From NCBI GenBank assembly GCA_015548865.1, contig JADMXW010000022.1:31997-95996 (forward strand): 64,000 bases of DNA, written 5' to 3'. Positions within the stretch are counted from its first letter, which is position 1. Each line of letters opens with the position of its first letter. Both the position numbers and the translations under genes were made by a program. Positions 15,372 to 24,556 of the stretch are shown one piece after another. Source of the DNA: Serratia marcescens (GTDB lineage: Bacteria > Pseudomonadota > Gammaproteobacteria > Enterobacterales > Enterobacteriaceae). The notes below the pieces were generated by a model. That model did no database searches. It was not told where the DNA came from and worked only from the letters and a program-made list of their open reading frames with translations.

Positions 15372-15932
15372 ATGCAGATAGCAACGAAGAGTTTGGTGCT
15401 CGCTTTACTATGTGCTGCTTACTGCACGAGTACGAACGCCAGGCTTGTAGATCTTCGTGGCACTTCTTGGGAAAAGCATTCCCAGAAAGAGTGTGGCCTC
15501 GATCCGTACCTTCTCTACGCGGTGGCACTCACCGAGAGTAAAAATAATGCAGGAACCAAGGGGTATGTTGTTCCCAGCCCCTGGGCATTGAACAACTATG
15601 TTTATGGGTCGTATTACCCGACAAGTTATGAAGATGCAAAGAGAGCGCTAGCCCGCTATCTCTCAGCCACTCCGGTAACAGATATTGGAATCGTTCAAAT
15701 TAATTTTCGTTGGAACGGACAGTATGTTAACCATCCTGAAGAACTCCTGGATGTCGATACAAACATCCGAATCGGGGCAAAGACTTTGTGTGCAGCCATC
15801 AAAGCTAACCCTGGCGATATAGAACTGGCGATAGGTGGATACAACACTCAAAACCCTAAGTTGGAAGGCAAGGCTCGTGAATATGGTCAGCGCGTATTAC
15901 GCGTATGGAAGAGGCTTATCGAAAATGATTAA
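15372..15932 (+). CDS. Lytic transglycosylase (SLT domain)
   Basis: 186 aa from the ATG at 15372 (GGGAGGGG precedes). Signal peptide ALLCAAYCTSTNA, then an SLT-type goose-lysozyme fold: LLYAVALTESKNN carries the catalytic Glu55, DIGIVQINF fits the GxMQI block and IGGYNTQ the AYN block. Cuts periplasmic peptidoglycan, probably to open the wall for the transfer apparatus. A similar gene accompanies the activator genes in SXT/IncA/C elements. Its end overlaps the next start by 8 bp, implying translational coupling. Confidence 0.85.
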   Translation: MQIATKSLVLALLCAAYCTSTNARLVDLRGTSWEKHSQKECGLDPYLLYAVALTESKNNAGTKGYVVPSPWALNNYVYGSYYPTSYEDAKRALARYLSATPVTDIGIVQINFRWNGQYVNHPEELLDVDTNIRIGAKTLCAAIKANPGDIELAIGGYNTQNPKLEGKAREYGQRVLRVWKRLIEND

Positions 15933-16455
15933 TCAAAATTTGTATTTTCTACAGACTGCCATCTCAATTATTACCCGTGCGCAATCGTTGTATAAAAGCC
16001 CTTTTGAGTTAGCAGAAGGAGACCGGGAATTTTTGATAGAGAAATCTAATCAGGCCAAGCTCGCTTTATCGATGGAGAAGTATGACTTGCCCATCTTTAA
16101 TATCTGTCATGATCCCGAGCGCAAGATATCTACTGAGGTAGAAAAATTCGTTCGTCATGACTCATACATCCTACGGCTTGCCCTGCTGGTATTCAGTGTT
16201 CGTGTTTTCATTAATACGGGGACTGTTGCCCAAACGTTCTACTGGTTTGATAATGAAAAAACCGTACAGCTTGTCGAACGTATGGATGATGCACAAACAA
16301 TCGATGCAATCATAACCGGCAAAATATATTTTAAACCTATTCGTCCATTTGCCGATTTAGTAGATTGTGACTTCAGTACAGTTATTGGAGCCCCCAACCC
16401 AACCTTAGAATTAACAGGTTACTTACAGTCGCGCTATTCTCATTGGAGTAATTGA
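15925..16455 (+). CDS. FlhD-like activator subunit (AcaD/SetD role)
   Basis: 176 aa from the ATG at 15925, overlapping the transglycosylase stop. The N-terminus (INQNLYFLQTAISIITRAQSL) resembles FlhD helix 1. Near residues 110-145, FYWFDNEKTVQLVERMDDAQ lines up with FlhD [20 protein letters not shown], and both continue into I..I.TGKI. Much longer than enterobacterial FlhD (about 116 aa). Paired with the FlhC-like gene 2 bp downstream, as acaDC and setDC are in IncA/C and SXT, where the heteromer is the master activator of transfer. The FlhD match is by eye. Confidence 0.6.
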   Translation: MINQNLYFLQTAISIITRAQSLYKSPFELAEGDREFLIEKSNQAKLALSMEKYDLPIFNICHDPERKISTEVEKFVRHDSYILRLALLVFSVRVFINTGTVAQTFYWFDNEKTVQLVERMDDAQTIDAIITGKIYFKPIRPFADLVDCDFSTVIGAPNPTLELTGYLQSRYSHWSN

Positions 16456-16457
16456 TT

Positions 16458-16988
16458 ATGAAGGCTGCTCTTGTCCGGGATGAAGATAAATTTGCTTTAA
16501 CACAGAAAATGGTAAAATTAGGATTTCGTAGAAAGATCATTGTGCATTCGCTTAATGCAAGTGACCGTGTTATTGATTTTTTGCGAAAAGAGTTCCATCT
16601 GAGTGATGTATCAATCGGACGACTTAAACATTCAGAGACGCTGCTCAATACGACACATAAAAAGGTTGAGGCAACCAATTTTATGAGCATCTATCTGCGT
16701 CGTTCGAAAGACCCAAACAACAGTGACAACATCGTTGATGTGGTGAGTGCGTTCGAAATCTACCGGGAACTAAACCTTAAATTCCGCCCGGAAGAAGCCT
16801 CGAAAATGATGATTGATGCCAACGAGGCCTGGACTCTTGCTCGTGATTTTCGAGCTGAAGAAATACGTATGGTAAGGTGTTACCGTTGCGATCTTTCATT
16901 TATTTCACCGCAGAGTTGTGACCGTCCACGGAAAAAACATATTTGTCCGTTCTGCTCTGATACAGAAGCTGAAAATGAAAGCTCGTAA
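16458..16988 (+). CDS. FlhC-like activator subunit (AcaC/SetC role)
   Basis: 176 aa from the ATG at 16458; a TTG six bases earlier is less likely given GGAG spacing. The C-terminal zinc site is clear: CYRC (141-144), C154, CPFC (163-166), the four-cysteine arrangement of FlhC. The N-terminal half, with an HTH-like segment RKIIVHSLNASDRVIDFL, also fits. With the FlhD-like partner it probably forms the activator of the transfer genes. Followed by a strong terminator that ends the parM operon. Confidence 0.75.
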   Translation: MKAALVRDEDKFALTQKMVKLGFRRKIIVHSLNASDRVIDFLRKEFHLSDVSIGRLKHSETLLNTTHKKVEATNFMSIYLRRSKDPNNSDNIVDVVSAFEIYRELNLKFRPEEASKMMIDANEAWTLARDFRAEEIRMVRCYRCDLSFISPQSCDRPRKKHICPFCSDTEAENESS

Positions 16989-17007
16989 GTGACTAAGTTA
17001 AATTTCA

Positions 17008-17037
17008 TAAAAAAGCCCGTTTTAACGGGCTTTTTTA
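17008..17037 (+). terminator. Rho-independent terminator of the parM-flhC operon
   Basis: AAAAAAGCCCG-TTTTAA-CGGGCTTTTTT: a 7 bp stem with T-runs on both strands. Confidence 0.9.
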
Positions 17038-17048
17038 TTGCCTGGATA

Positions 17049-17081
17049 CTTCGTCACGTGAATGAGTCGGGTTAGTATTGA
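17049..17081 (+). promoter_or_regulatory. TTCGTCAC-box promoter
   Basis: CTTCGTCAC (17049-17057) on the plus strand, 17-18 bp, then TATTGA (17076-17081) and AATAACAAAC. The only plus-strand copy of the box; drives the lipoprotein gene starting at 17116. Confidence 0.5.
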
Positions 17082-17115
17082 ATAACAAACCTACTGGTGT
17101 CCCAAGGAAAATAAA

Positions 17116-17886
17116 ATGAAGAAAATCTCTGGTCTTGCTTTGGTATCGCTGATGTTAGTTGGTTGCGCGGCTTCTCAACCACCAGCTATGCCGGTTGACA
17201 GCAATCCATCTGATGCTTTGAAATTTGCCCGAGCGATGGATTTACGTCAGATCACCGATGCTGGCGATCAATACCTTATCTATAACGGTTTCGCGTCCAA
17301 TGGGCAGCTTGTCCCTCTCAAAACCCCGGTTAAGGCTGGTGAAAAAGGTGTAACCAACCTGGGAGGTAATGGAGTGGCCGATGTGGCTGCGGGCTTCGCG
17401 ACACACACATCTTTCATCCCTGTGCTGTCTGTTTTAACGGCCCAACAGCCTACTGCTATTGTTGATGGCGTGGTGCGTGTCGCGTCATGGAACGGTAAAT
17501 CTCAGGAAGATAATGAGCGTGAGGTCAATGCGATTTTCTGGAAAACACTAACCCGGATGGATGGATACAAAGTTGGTGGGATGTGTGAGGGGAAAGGCGG
17601 TGCTGTTGAAAATGCAGTTCGTCGGAAAGCGACGAACGGTGATTGGGTATCGTATGCTGATATAGCTCCAACGTTGCCGAAACCACCTATCAGCACCAGC
17701 GGTCAGGTGACATTCATTATCGGTAATGACTGCTTCAACCTCTATGCAACACGAGCCTCTAACGTAGGTCTGGTTAAAGAAATGAGTAAAGAACTGGGTG
17801 CTCAGCGGGCTCTGTTCTTACCAGGCTCTCCTGAACATGAACCAATGGTATTCAGTGACGGTAAGCAATACCTGTTCAGAAAGTAA
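17116..17886 (+). CDS. Lipoprotein of unknown function (256 aa)
   Basis: Signal sequence with lipobox: MKKISGLALVSLMLVGC, Cys17 being the lipidation site. The mature part is soluble, with CEG and NDC cysteines in the second half that could form a disulfide. Bracketed by its own promoter and a bidirectional terminator, so it is a single-gene unit between the regulator operon and traN. An envelope role in transfer or entry/surface exclusion is possible from location only. Confidence 0.75.
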   Translation: MKKISGLALVSLMLVGCAASQPPAMPVDSNPSDALKFARAMDLRQITDAGDQYLIYNGFASNGQLVPLKTPVKAGEKGVTNLGGNGVADVAAGFATHTSFIPVLSVLTAQQPTAIVDGVVRVASWNGKSQEDNEREVNAIFWKTLTRMDGYKVGGMCEGKGGAVENAVRRKATNGDWVSYADIAPTLPKPPISTSGQVTFIIGNDCFNLYATRASNVGLVKEMSKELGAQRALFLPGSPEHEPMVFSDGKQYLFRK

Positions 17887-17919
17887 AAAAAAAGCCCCGA
17901 CATAAAGTCGGGGCTTCTT
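17885..17919. terminator. Bidirectional terminator
   Basis: AAGCCCCGAC-ATAAA-GTCGGGGCTT with an A-run on the left and a short T-run on the right, between the convergent lipoprotein gene and traN. Confidence 0.9.
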
Positions 17920-17930
17920 ATCCTGCAAAG

Positions 17931-20588
17931 CTATTGAGTTTTCAAAACAGCCTCTGTGCTAGATTTCGCCGCATCAACATCGATACTGTCAACACCGCTC
18001 TGGAATCGCTCCAGGGAGTTCTGGCGAGATCCATCTATATTCAATACGTTTCCTTTACCGGTTATCTTATCCAGATTTATTTCCGACGCTTTAGGTAAAA
18101 GTTTCGCCTCGTAAAGTGAACCAATCCACTCTGACAAATCGAGTTTGTTAAAATCAATCCGTCCAAATTCTTCTAACGTCAGTGGTCGACAATCCGGGTT
18201 CTTTTTATCCCCCCAGCCGATACCTAACATTGGTCTCCCTTGTTCCTGAATGATGCGACCAATCTGAGAATCAAACGTGCAATAACTTGACCGTTTCTCG
18301 ATACAGACACCCAGAAACTTTGTTTCACACCAGCTGGATATATGCACGGCCAATTTTGTTTCTTTCTTAACGGCAAGCTTAAATTCATCAGGAGTACAAG
18401 CCCAGATGATGTTGACCAGTATATTAGCAATCTGGTACGCCATGTAAGCATATCCAACCACGGATATTGCCGAAACAATAGTTGACGACAATTGAACAGA
18501 TGTAGCCAGGCCAGACGATGTTACGGCTGCGCCACCGCCAGAGGCCGCACTTTCAAATATCAGATTCGTCGCAGCAGGGCCGAAGGTATCAAGAGTCCAT
18601 TGAGCAACTTGTTTCGTCAGCGCTCCTATAGCCTGATTCATCAAACCGGACAAACCTGCTTCTGTAGCTTGCTGAGCCGCTTCAGTACCTGCCGACCCAA
18701 CCAGACTGTTGAAAGCGGAAATAGCTGGTCGAGTTATTGTATCGATGGCATTAGTCATAAGTTCGGAACCCATGTCAAAAATACCTTTTCCCTGTTCGAA
18801 CATACCGGCTTTTACAGAGACAGCATCAGCAATTTTTAGAGTGTAGTAGGACAACTGCAAATACTGAATCCAGCTGACATCTACGGGCTGATCACAACAA
18901 TCCACCCATCCCCCCATCGCCGATTTACATTGTGCAGACTCACCTTTAAAAAGAGTGCAGGAACGGTTGGTTTCGTCAGTATCATCGCCACACTTCATTT
19001 CATTCAATGCGTAAGTTGCGGCCTGAAGAGTTGCAACTGCTTTGTTGAAATCGCCGCTTGGTTCAGCAGAAGGCTGTAGGCAAGACCCATTAAGGCATTG
19101 CACAGCGCCAGGACAAGTATAGGTATCGGTGGAGGAGGTATTGGGTACAACGACATCCGTTCCGCAATCCCATACCTCGGTTGCCTGCCAGCACCCATTT
19201 TTGTCACCCTCCGCACCTGTTATGCAAGTGGACTTAATGAATTTACATGCAGTGTTTGCATCGTACTGCTTGCAAGTATTGTTAACGCCACCGTCGGTTC
19301 CGCAGTTGGAAACTACCGTTGCAGACTTACAGAAAGGTGAGAGACCTCCGATCGGCGGCTTAGCAAGCTGGTTTTCGCAGATACGTGCGCCATTTATGGT
19401 TGCGCACCCATTTGCATCAGGAATGACTGTCTCGCGGCAGGTTACCGTGTAATTCTGGCAATACCCGGCGTTGATGGCCTTCAGCAACGTATCGAATTGT
19501 TCAGGTTTATCAACAGTCCAGGCGTTATCCGAGATAATTTTGTTTGGGTCAAAGTAAATATAAATGAGAGCATAACCTTCGCCGCTGCCAGTCACTGACA
19601 CACGGTTTTTGAAATTAAGAACGCCATTTTGGGGGGTATTTCGGATTTGTGCTGTTACATCTACATTAATCGACTGATCCCAGCTTGTTTTTAATTCACA
19701 GGCTCCTGATGTCTCTGGCGGGAAGACGTTTAAACCTTTTGGCCCTGCCCAAACCAAACTACCCCTATCTGTACCACCGACATAAATCTGCATGTAATCA
19801 TCCCATTTAGCCCTGATGATCTTGGCGCTGGTAACTGCCTGGGGATTGTAGACAGTGACGGCCATTGCCTGTTCAAATATTGTGCAGTTGCCGTCCCAGT
19901 AGTTATCACCGACAGTCCCGAGCCAGAGTTCGATGCAGTTAGTGCCGCAAGAACCGATGTTCGCCGCGCCACTATAATGCGAGAGCATACCGGCAACGTA
20001 AGGATGGTAGAGGGTGAATGTGCCGCTGACACTTGTGGTACGGGTACATTCGCGATAATCAGGGATATGGTTGACGGTGTCCTTATTCGTCATGGTCTTG
20101 GTCATAGAACAATCACCAAGATCTTGCATGTACTTATCCTGATTCTCCAGGAAGTCTTTATGGCCATCAAAGATGGAATCATCAGGTTTAATGTTTGCTG
20201 TAGTTTTCGTTGAGCCCACCAGCGTTCGGTAAGCTTCGCCGCGCAGTGAATTTTCGGTTTTCAGATTGGCGTTGGTTGTATTGCCCAGTTTTAGCGTGTT
20301 GCTGTCATCTCCGTAGGTTCCTTTCAGGCTATCCAGTGAAGTTGATGAACCTTGATTTGGATAAGCAGAGTTCAAATCAACGGCCTGGCCTTTTCCATAC
20401 TGAACCGTACCATTTGACGTAGCTGAAACTTGCGGCAGTGTTTTATAGAAATTAGTGGCAGATGTAACGTTTTCCTGGGTCGTTGCTGAAAAGGCATACG
20501 GCACGTAGGATACAACACCAAGGTGACATAACATCGTTATTGTGCAGAGTGGTCTGTAAAACCATTTTTTGCGGAAAAGGTTTTTCAT
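17931..20588 (-). CDS. traN: TraN-like mating-pair stabilisation protein
   Basis: 885 aa, larger than F TraN (about 600). Signal peptide after a basic start (MKNLFRKKWFYRPLC, cleavage near AFSATTQ). Very cysteine-rich through residues 385-600 and near the end (CETKFLGVCIEKRSSYC), as in outer-membrane TraN proteins. A hydrophobic Gly/Ala segment lies at about 685-735. TraN contacts the recipient surface and stabilises mating aggregates; the long cysteine-rich centre is the part expected to set recipient specificity. It is separate from the main tra operon, as in SXT/IncA/C. Its disulfides would need the encoded Dsb proteins. Confidence 0.85.
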   Translation of the reverse strand: MKNLFRKKWFYRPLCTITMLCHLGVVSYVPYAFSATTQENVTSATNFYKTLPQVSATSNGTVQYGKGQAVDLNSAYPNQGSSTSLDSLKGTYGDDSNTLKLGNTTNANLKTENSLRGEAYRTLVGSTKTTANIKPDDSIFDGHKDFLENQDKYMQDLGDCSMTKTMTNKDTVNHIPDYRECTRTTSVSGTFTLYHPYVAGMLSHYSGAANIGSCGTNCIELWLGTVGDNYWDGNCTIFEQAMAVTVYNPQAVTSAKIIRAKWDDYMQIYVGGTDRGSLVWAGPKGLNVFPPETSGACELKTSWDQSINVDVTAQIRNTPQNGVLNFKNRVSVTGSGEGYALIYIYFDPNKIISDNAWTVDKPEQFDTLLKAINAGYCQNYTVTCRETVIPDANGCATINGARICENQLAKPPIGGLSPFCKSATVVSNCGTDGGVNNTCKQYDANTACKFIKSTCITGAEGDKNGCWQATEVWDCGTDVVVPNTSSTDTYTCPGAVQCLNGSCLQPSAEPSGDFNKAVATLQAATYALNEMKCGDDTDETNRSCTLFKGESAQCKSAMGGWVDCCDQPVDVSWIQYLQLSYYTLKIADAVSVKAGMFEQGKGIFDMGSELMTNAIDTITRPAISAFNSLVGSAGTEAAQQATEAGLSGLMNQAIGALTKQVAQWTLDTFGPAATNLIFESAASGGGAAVTSSGLATSVQLSSTIVSAISVVGYAYMAYQIANILVNIIWACTPDEFKLAVKKETKLAVHISSWCETKFLGVCIEKRSSYCTFDSQIGRIIQEQGRPMLGIGWGDKKNPDCRPLTLEEFGRIDFNKLDLSEWIGSLYEAKLLPKASEINLDKITGKGNVLNIDGSRQNSLERFQSGVDSIDVDAAKSSTEAVLKTQ

Positions 20589-20792
20589 TCTATGATCACC
20601 TTTGTCGTGGTTACTGATTATGAAATCAGAGATCTCGGTAACTAAATTTCGTCAGCCAGCATTTCTATGCGAAGCTACTAAAATGAAGGATTAAGCAGGC
20701 AGCGTATTAAACAGACTGGTTTCAGACAATAAAGAAGGACGGCAAAACGAGGGTGTTTTCAGCGTCTTGAATATTACCGACTGGAGGTACTT

Positions 20793-20990
20793 ATGGACAT
20801 GTTTGGTATTACTGGCCTTATCCCATTATCGGGGCCAAGCGATTCAGATTATGGTGGTGGAAATGGTAAGAGGGGACGTGGAAAAAATGGCAGAACGTTC
20901 AAGAGCAAATGTGAGCGTATGTGGGAGTTTTATATTCTGCTCTATTCTTTACTGAGCCTTCCTGTCGTATACATGTTCGTGACCACATAA
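20793..20990 (+). CDS. Small tail-anchored membrane protein (65 aa)
   Basis: Starts at 20793 behind GGAGGTACTT. Gly/Lys/Arg-rich N-terminal half (GGGNGKRGRGKNGRTFKSK) and one C-terminal hydrophobic helix (FYILLYSLLSLPVVYMFV). Has its own terminator at 20992-21016. It is divergent from traN and convergent with traG. The overlapping frame from 20767 lacks a Shine-Dalgarno. Not recognised; the position inside the transfer region suggests a transfer or exclusion accessory. Confidence 0.6.
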   Translation: MDMFGITGLIPLSGPSDSDYGGGNGKRGRGKNGRTFKSKCERMWEFYILLYSLLSLPVVYMFVTT

Positions 20991-20991
20991 G

Positions 20992-21016
20992 AGCCCTGCA
21001 AGATTGCAGGGCTTTA
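20992..21016. terminator. Bidirectional terminator
   Basis: AGCCCTGCA-AGAT-TGCAGGGCTTT between the convergent 65-aa gene and traG. Confidence 0.85.
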
Positions 21017-21023
21017 TTGCGAA

Positions 21024-24000
21024 TCACTTACTCGATGAAATTATCATGTCGTCATTTCCACCACTATGACCTCCATTGTTCTCTTTATTACGTGGATGCA
21101 CAGGTACATACTCCTGATGCGACTGGGTTGCACGTGCAGGTGGCGGATCACTGAACATTGTACCTCCGTTATTTGAATCACTATGACCACCAGCGCCTTG
21201 GGTATTAATGTTTGTTGTCTCAGACCCACCATAGTTTGAGTTCTGGTTTAAACCATTATGACCTTCAGCACCTTGGGCATTAACGGTCATTGTCTCAGCC
21301 TCGCCGTATCCCTGGTTGTGGGTTCCCATCGCGTAAGGGACGCCATCACCCACAGCAGAACCTCCATTTGATGCCTGATGCATCCCTCCAAGGTTGTTGG
21401 CCATGCCACCGGTGTTGTATTCGTGGGTTTGGCGATCGGTATTCAGTGCAGTAGTAGCCTGTTGAATAATGGAGCCATCATTGGCTGAACGGTCTAAACC
21501 GGCATTATCAATACGGGCTGCAATACCACGGGCAAGAGCAGTATTTCCGCCCATAACCGTTCCATTGTCATTTTGACCACCCGTCGCGAGTTGAATACGT
21601 GCCATCATGTCACTGCGGGCCTGGGAAAGTTGTTGCTCAGACGCTCCAGCTTTAGTCATGGCGTAGTAGTTCACAATAGAATCTCGCGCCGCTTCGCGGT
21701 TTGCATCTCCACCAAGCGGAATTTCCCCAGCGATGGTTCTGGCCTGATCATGTACCTGTTCATATACCGGGCTTTCTTTGAACGCATTACTGACATGAGA
21801 AACGAGTTTATTAAAATCGCCAGTAATACCGCCAAGATTATAGTGGTTGTTTTCGAAATCATTTGCGGCGGTGTTACCCGCTTTCGTCATGACTTCACCC
21901 TCATTTCCCTTGTGAATTTGCTCAACTGCACCGCTATTCTGTCCCCCGACAGTATTAACCTGGCCTTGCCCATAACCATCAGACGATGACGCATGTGCTT
22001 CACCAAGCGCTCCGTAAGATCGGCCTGTTACTGCATTAACGGAGTTGCCAACGTCCGCTGCACCAGCAACTGCGCGGCCACCAGCGCTTTCAGCTCCACC
22101 ACTCACGCCACGGTATTGCTCAGATGCAGTTGTCGTCAGTACTGGGCTGGAATCAGCGTTAATGAACCCGGCTTTGGCAGCTACTGCACCGGCAACACCA
22201 AGTTCACTGGCTGCTTTGAATTGAGCAAAGGTATGCGCGTCTTCGTGAGTCATACCTAAAGAGGTCAGGCTCGCTGCATCACCGGCGATTTTGCTGGACA
22301 GTTCCGGGTGCGCCGCGAGGGTTTGAGTCAATGTTGCTTGTGCATCATGATTACGACCAATGGCTGTAGCAAGTTGCGCAGCATTCATTGTCTGGCCCAT
22401 TGAGGTACTTGAAACGAAGGAGTTTGCTTCCTGGAAGTTCTTTTGTGCGGACTGCATTCTTTGATTTGCCTCAGCAAAAGAACGAGTCGATTGAGAACTC
22501 TCACCTTCTTGCGATAAGGACTGGTACATCGCACTTGCTGCGGTATTGACGATGCGTGACTGGGTCGCACTGTCTATTTTGTGCGACGAGGCGCTGTCTG
22601 TAGAACCGTACTTAGCACTGTTGTCATTACTCAGGCCACTGCTTTCTGCCTCTGAACGTGACATTCCACCTTTAACACCAACACCAGCACTTGAACTTCC
22701 CGCACCGCCACCGACACTCACATCACCTTTGGCGATAGAGACAAGCGCCTGCATATCAGAAATACCTTGTTCTTTAGCCACAGAACTGACAAGGGCACGA
22801 TCTGAGCTGCTCAGGCTGGCAAATGCTGCATTGGAAGCGTCACTATAAACTTGCGAATGTCCACCAGAATTCATGTTACTGGCCACCTGGCTAATCATTG
22901 CTCCAGATTGGGCAGTCAAGGAACTGGATGCTGAATCTAGTTCTTGCTTAGCGCTGGACAGGTTGTGAGTAGCGACCTTTTTCATGTCAATGGCAGGGAG
23001 AGTGCCAGAAGACCCACCCATGATAGTTCCTTGTGTTGGGTTAAATTCAACATCGGAACCACGACTGTTTATCGCAGGAGCGTTGGTGACATCAGGTGCG
23101 AGAGTTTTAGTATCGGCAGCTGAAGGTGCTGCTGCTGAGCTTGCAAGAGAGTTAAAGGCAACAGAACTGCCCCAGACAATGAATCCACCCAGGGCCGGGA
23201 TCATCGCGTATAAATTACCAGCAAGACCTATACTTTTTTGAGTCTCAAACAGGAGCTGATAAAGCTGAGCAAAGCTAAGTCCGCCAGAACCCGAACTGAC
23301 AAGAATTTGGCTTGACGTATCACGGATACTGTTTAACACATACATGTTGACGACCGCTGCGAGGGGAAGCCAAGTCCATGTCCAGATGATAACGAGGAAG
23401 TACTTCATCACCAGTCGCAAACCCATAATACCCAGACCGAAAAGGAAGGCCATAAATGGTGCGAGTGCGTATATTATTCCCTGGAAAATCGGCATAAATG
23501 AACCCATCCAGCTCAAGAATGATGAACCAGAAGAAGACCATTGGAATGCCTGTTGAGTCATGGTTTGGGCGCGAGTTACAGCAGCAGTACCACGAAATGA
23601 GCTTTCGAGTCCGTACATTGGCAGTTCCCTGAAATGAGGGTACATGACCAACATCAATTGGAAATCACGAATATCAGTGCCACTTATGTTGAAGAAATTC
23701 AGTACTTCCTGGGCTTTTCCTGAACCTGAGCATGGCGCACCACCGCAAGTGCGCCCGGATGCGGTATAAGAGCTGGCAAAAGCTGAGTCCAGGCTAGAAG
23801 CGTTCTGGGTAGCGAGTCCTTTAAGTTTCGTGTACGCGTCAGAACAGGTATAAAGTGAGCCCCCATTTGAAGATTCTTCAGTACTGGTAGACCAGCCGCT
23901 ACGTACATTGTCGTAAATAACAACCCGCTGGAAGGAATCGTTCGAGGCTAGCCCTGATACACCTTGATTAGAGCGATACATTGAAGCAAAGGTTTTAGAC

Positions 24001-24542
24001 CCACGAATAATATCGTTGCCTACGCAGTTCTTCACATAGTTTGAAACGCTTGCGTCCAGATCACCGTAAGCACCAGTTTGACCCGTCCAGCGCATTGGCG
24101 TTTTCAATGTGTCGTATAAAGTGGCCAGAGTGAAAAGGGGATCCAGAGACCCATACTCAGTCATGCTTGGGACAGAAAATGCCTGCTCCATCTTCTCGGT
24201 AGTTGCATACCCAACAGTAGACAGTACAGATGCGGCAACGGCTAATCCCGCTGGTACATTATCAACAGCACGAAACTTACCCGTTGTAACATCTTCAATG
24301 TTGGTGCGCATCGATACACTGAAAAACAGGTAATACATCACGACGGCCACACACATATGAGAAAGGGATAATGATTTCCCGGCTGATATAGCAGCAGCAA
24401 GCACGACACAAATTACACCAATGAGTGCTGAAATCCTAAACAAGGATCCGTAAGTGCCATCATTCAATAACATGGCAACGGAATTGAATATATTATAAAT
24501 AAATTCAATGTTGCCAACAGTATATACGTTCCATTCACTCAT
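21024..24542 (-). CDS. traG: TraG-like mating-pair / channel protein
   Basis: 1172 aa. The N-terminal ~480 residues carry several membrane helices (for example ALIGVICVVLAAAISAG near 38-54 and IIYALAPFMAFLFGLGIMGL near 350-370), as in TraG_N. The rest is a long Ser/Ala/Gln/Gly-rich periplasmic domain with coiled-coil character, ending in Asn/Gly/His-rich repeats (NTQGAGGHSDSNNGG). In F-type systems the N-terminus acts in pilus assembly and the C-terminus in mating-pair stabilisation and entry-exclusion recognition. Last gene of the traF-traH-traG block; length slightly exceeds F TraG (938). Confidence 0.85.
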   Translation of the reverse strand: MSEWNVYTVGNIEFIYNIFNSVAMLLNDGTYGSLFRISALIGVICVVLAAAISAGKSLSLSHMCVAVVMYYLFFSVSMRTNIEDVTTGKFRAVDNVPAGLAVAASVLSTVGYATTEKMEQAFSVPSMTEYGSLDPLFTLATLYDTLKTPMRWTGQTGAYGDLDASVSNYVKNCVGNDIIRGSKTFASMYRSNQGVSGLASNDSFQRVVIYDNVRSGWSTSTEESSNGGSLYTCSDAYTKLKGLATQNASSLDSAFASSYTASGRTCGGAPCSGSGKAQEVLNFFNISGTDIRDFQLMLVMYPHFRELPMYGLESSFRGTAAVTRAQTMTQQAFQWSSSGSSFLSWMGSFMPIFQGIIYALAPFMAFLFGLGIMGLRLVMKYFLVIIWTWTWLPLAAVVNMYVLNSIRDTSSQILVSSGSGGLSFAQLYQLLFETQKSIGLAGNLYAMIPALGGFIVWGSSVAFNSLASSAAAPSAADTKTLAPDVTNAPAINSRGSDVEFNPTQGTIMGGSSGTLPAIDMKKVATHNLSSAKQELDSASSSLTAQSGAMISQVASNMNSGGHSQVYSDASNAAFASLSSSDRALVSSVAKEQGISDMQALVSIAKGDVSVGGGAGSSSAGVGVKGGMSRSEAESSGLSNDNSAKYGSTDSASSHKIDSATQSRIVNTAASAMYQSLSQEGESSQSTRSFAEANQRMQSAQKNFQEANSFVSSTSMGQTMNAAQLATAIGRNHDAQATLTQTLAAHPELSSKIAGDAASLTSLGMTHEDAHTFAQFKAASELGVAGAVAAKAGFINADSSPVLTTTASEQYRGVSGGAESAGGRAVAGAADVGNSVNAVTGRSYGALGEAHASSSDGYGQGQVNTVGGQNSGAVEQIHKGNEGEVMTKAGNTAANDFENNHYNLGGITGDFNKLVSHVSNAFKESPVYEQVHDQARTIAGEIPLGGDANREAARDSIVNYYAMTKAGASEQQLSQARSDMMARIQLATGGQNDNGTVMGGNTALARGIAARIDNAGLDRSANDGSIIQQATTALNTDRQTHEYNTGGMANNLGGMHQASNGGSAVGDGVPYAMGTHNQGYGEAETMTVNAQGAEGHNGLNQNSNYGGSETTNINTQGAGGHSDSNNGGTMFSDPPPARATQSHQEYVPVHPRNKENNGGHSGGNDDMIISSSK

Positions 24543-24556
24543 ATTAAGTTACCTTG

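Noticed and set aside
20641..20690. TTCGTCAG as a further box promoter upstream of the 65-aa gene
   Set aside because: Box present, but no -10-like hexamer at 17 bp; left out of the promoter list.
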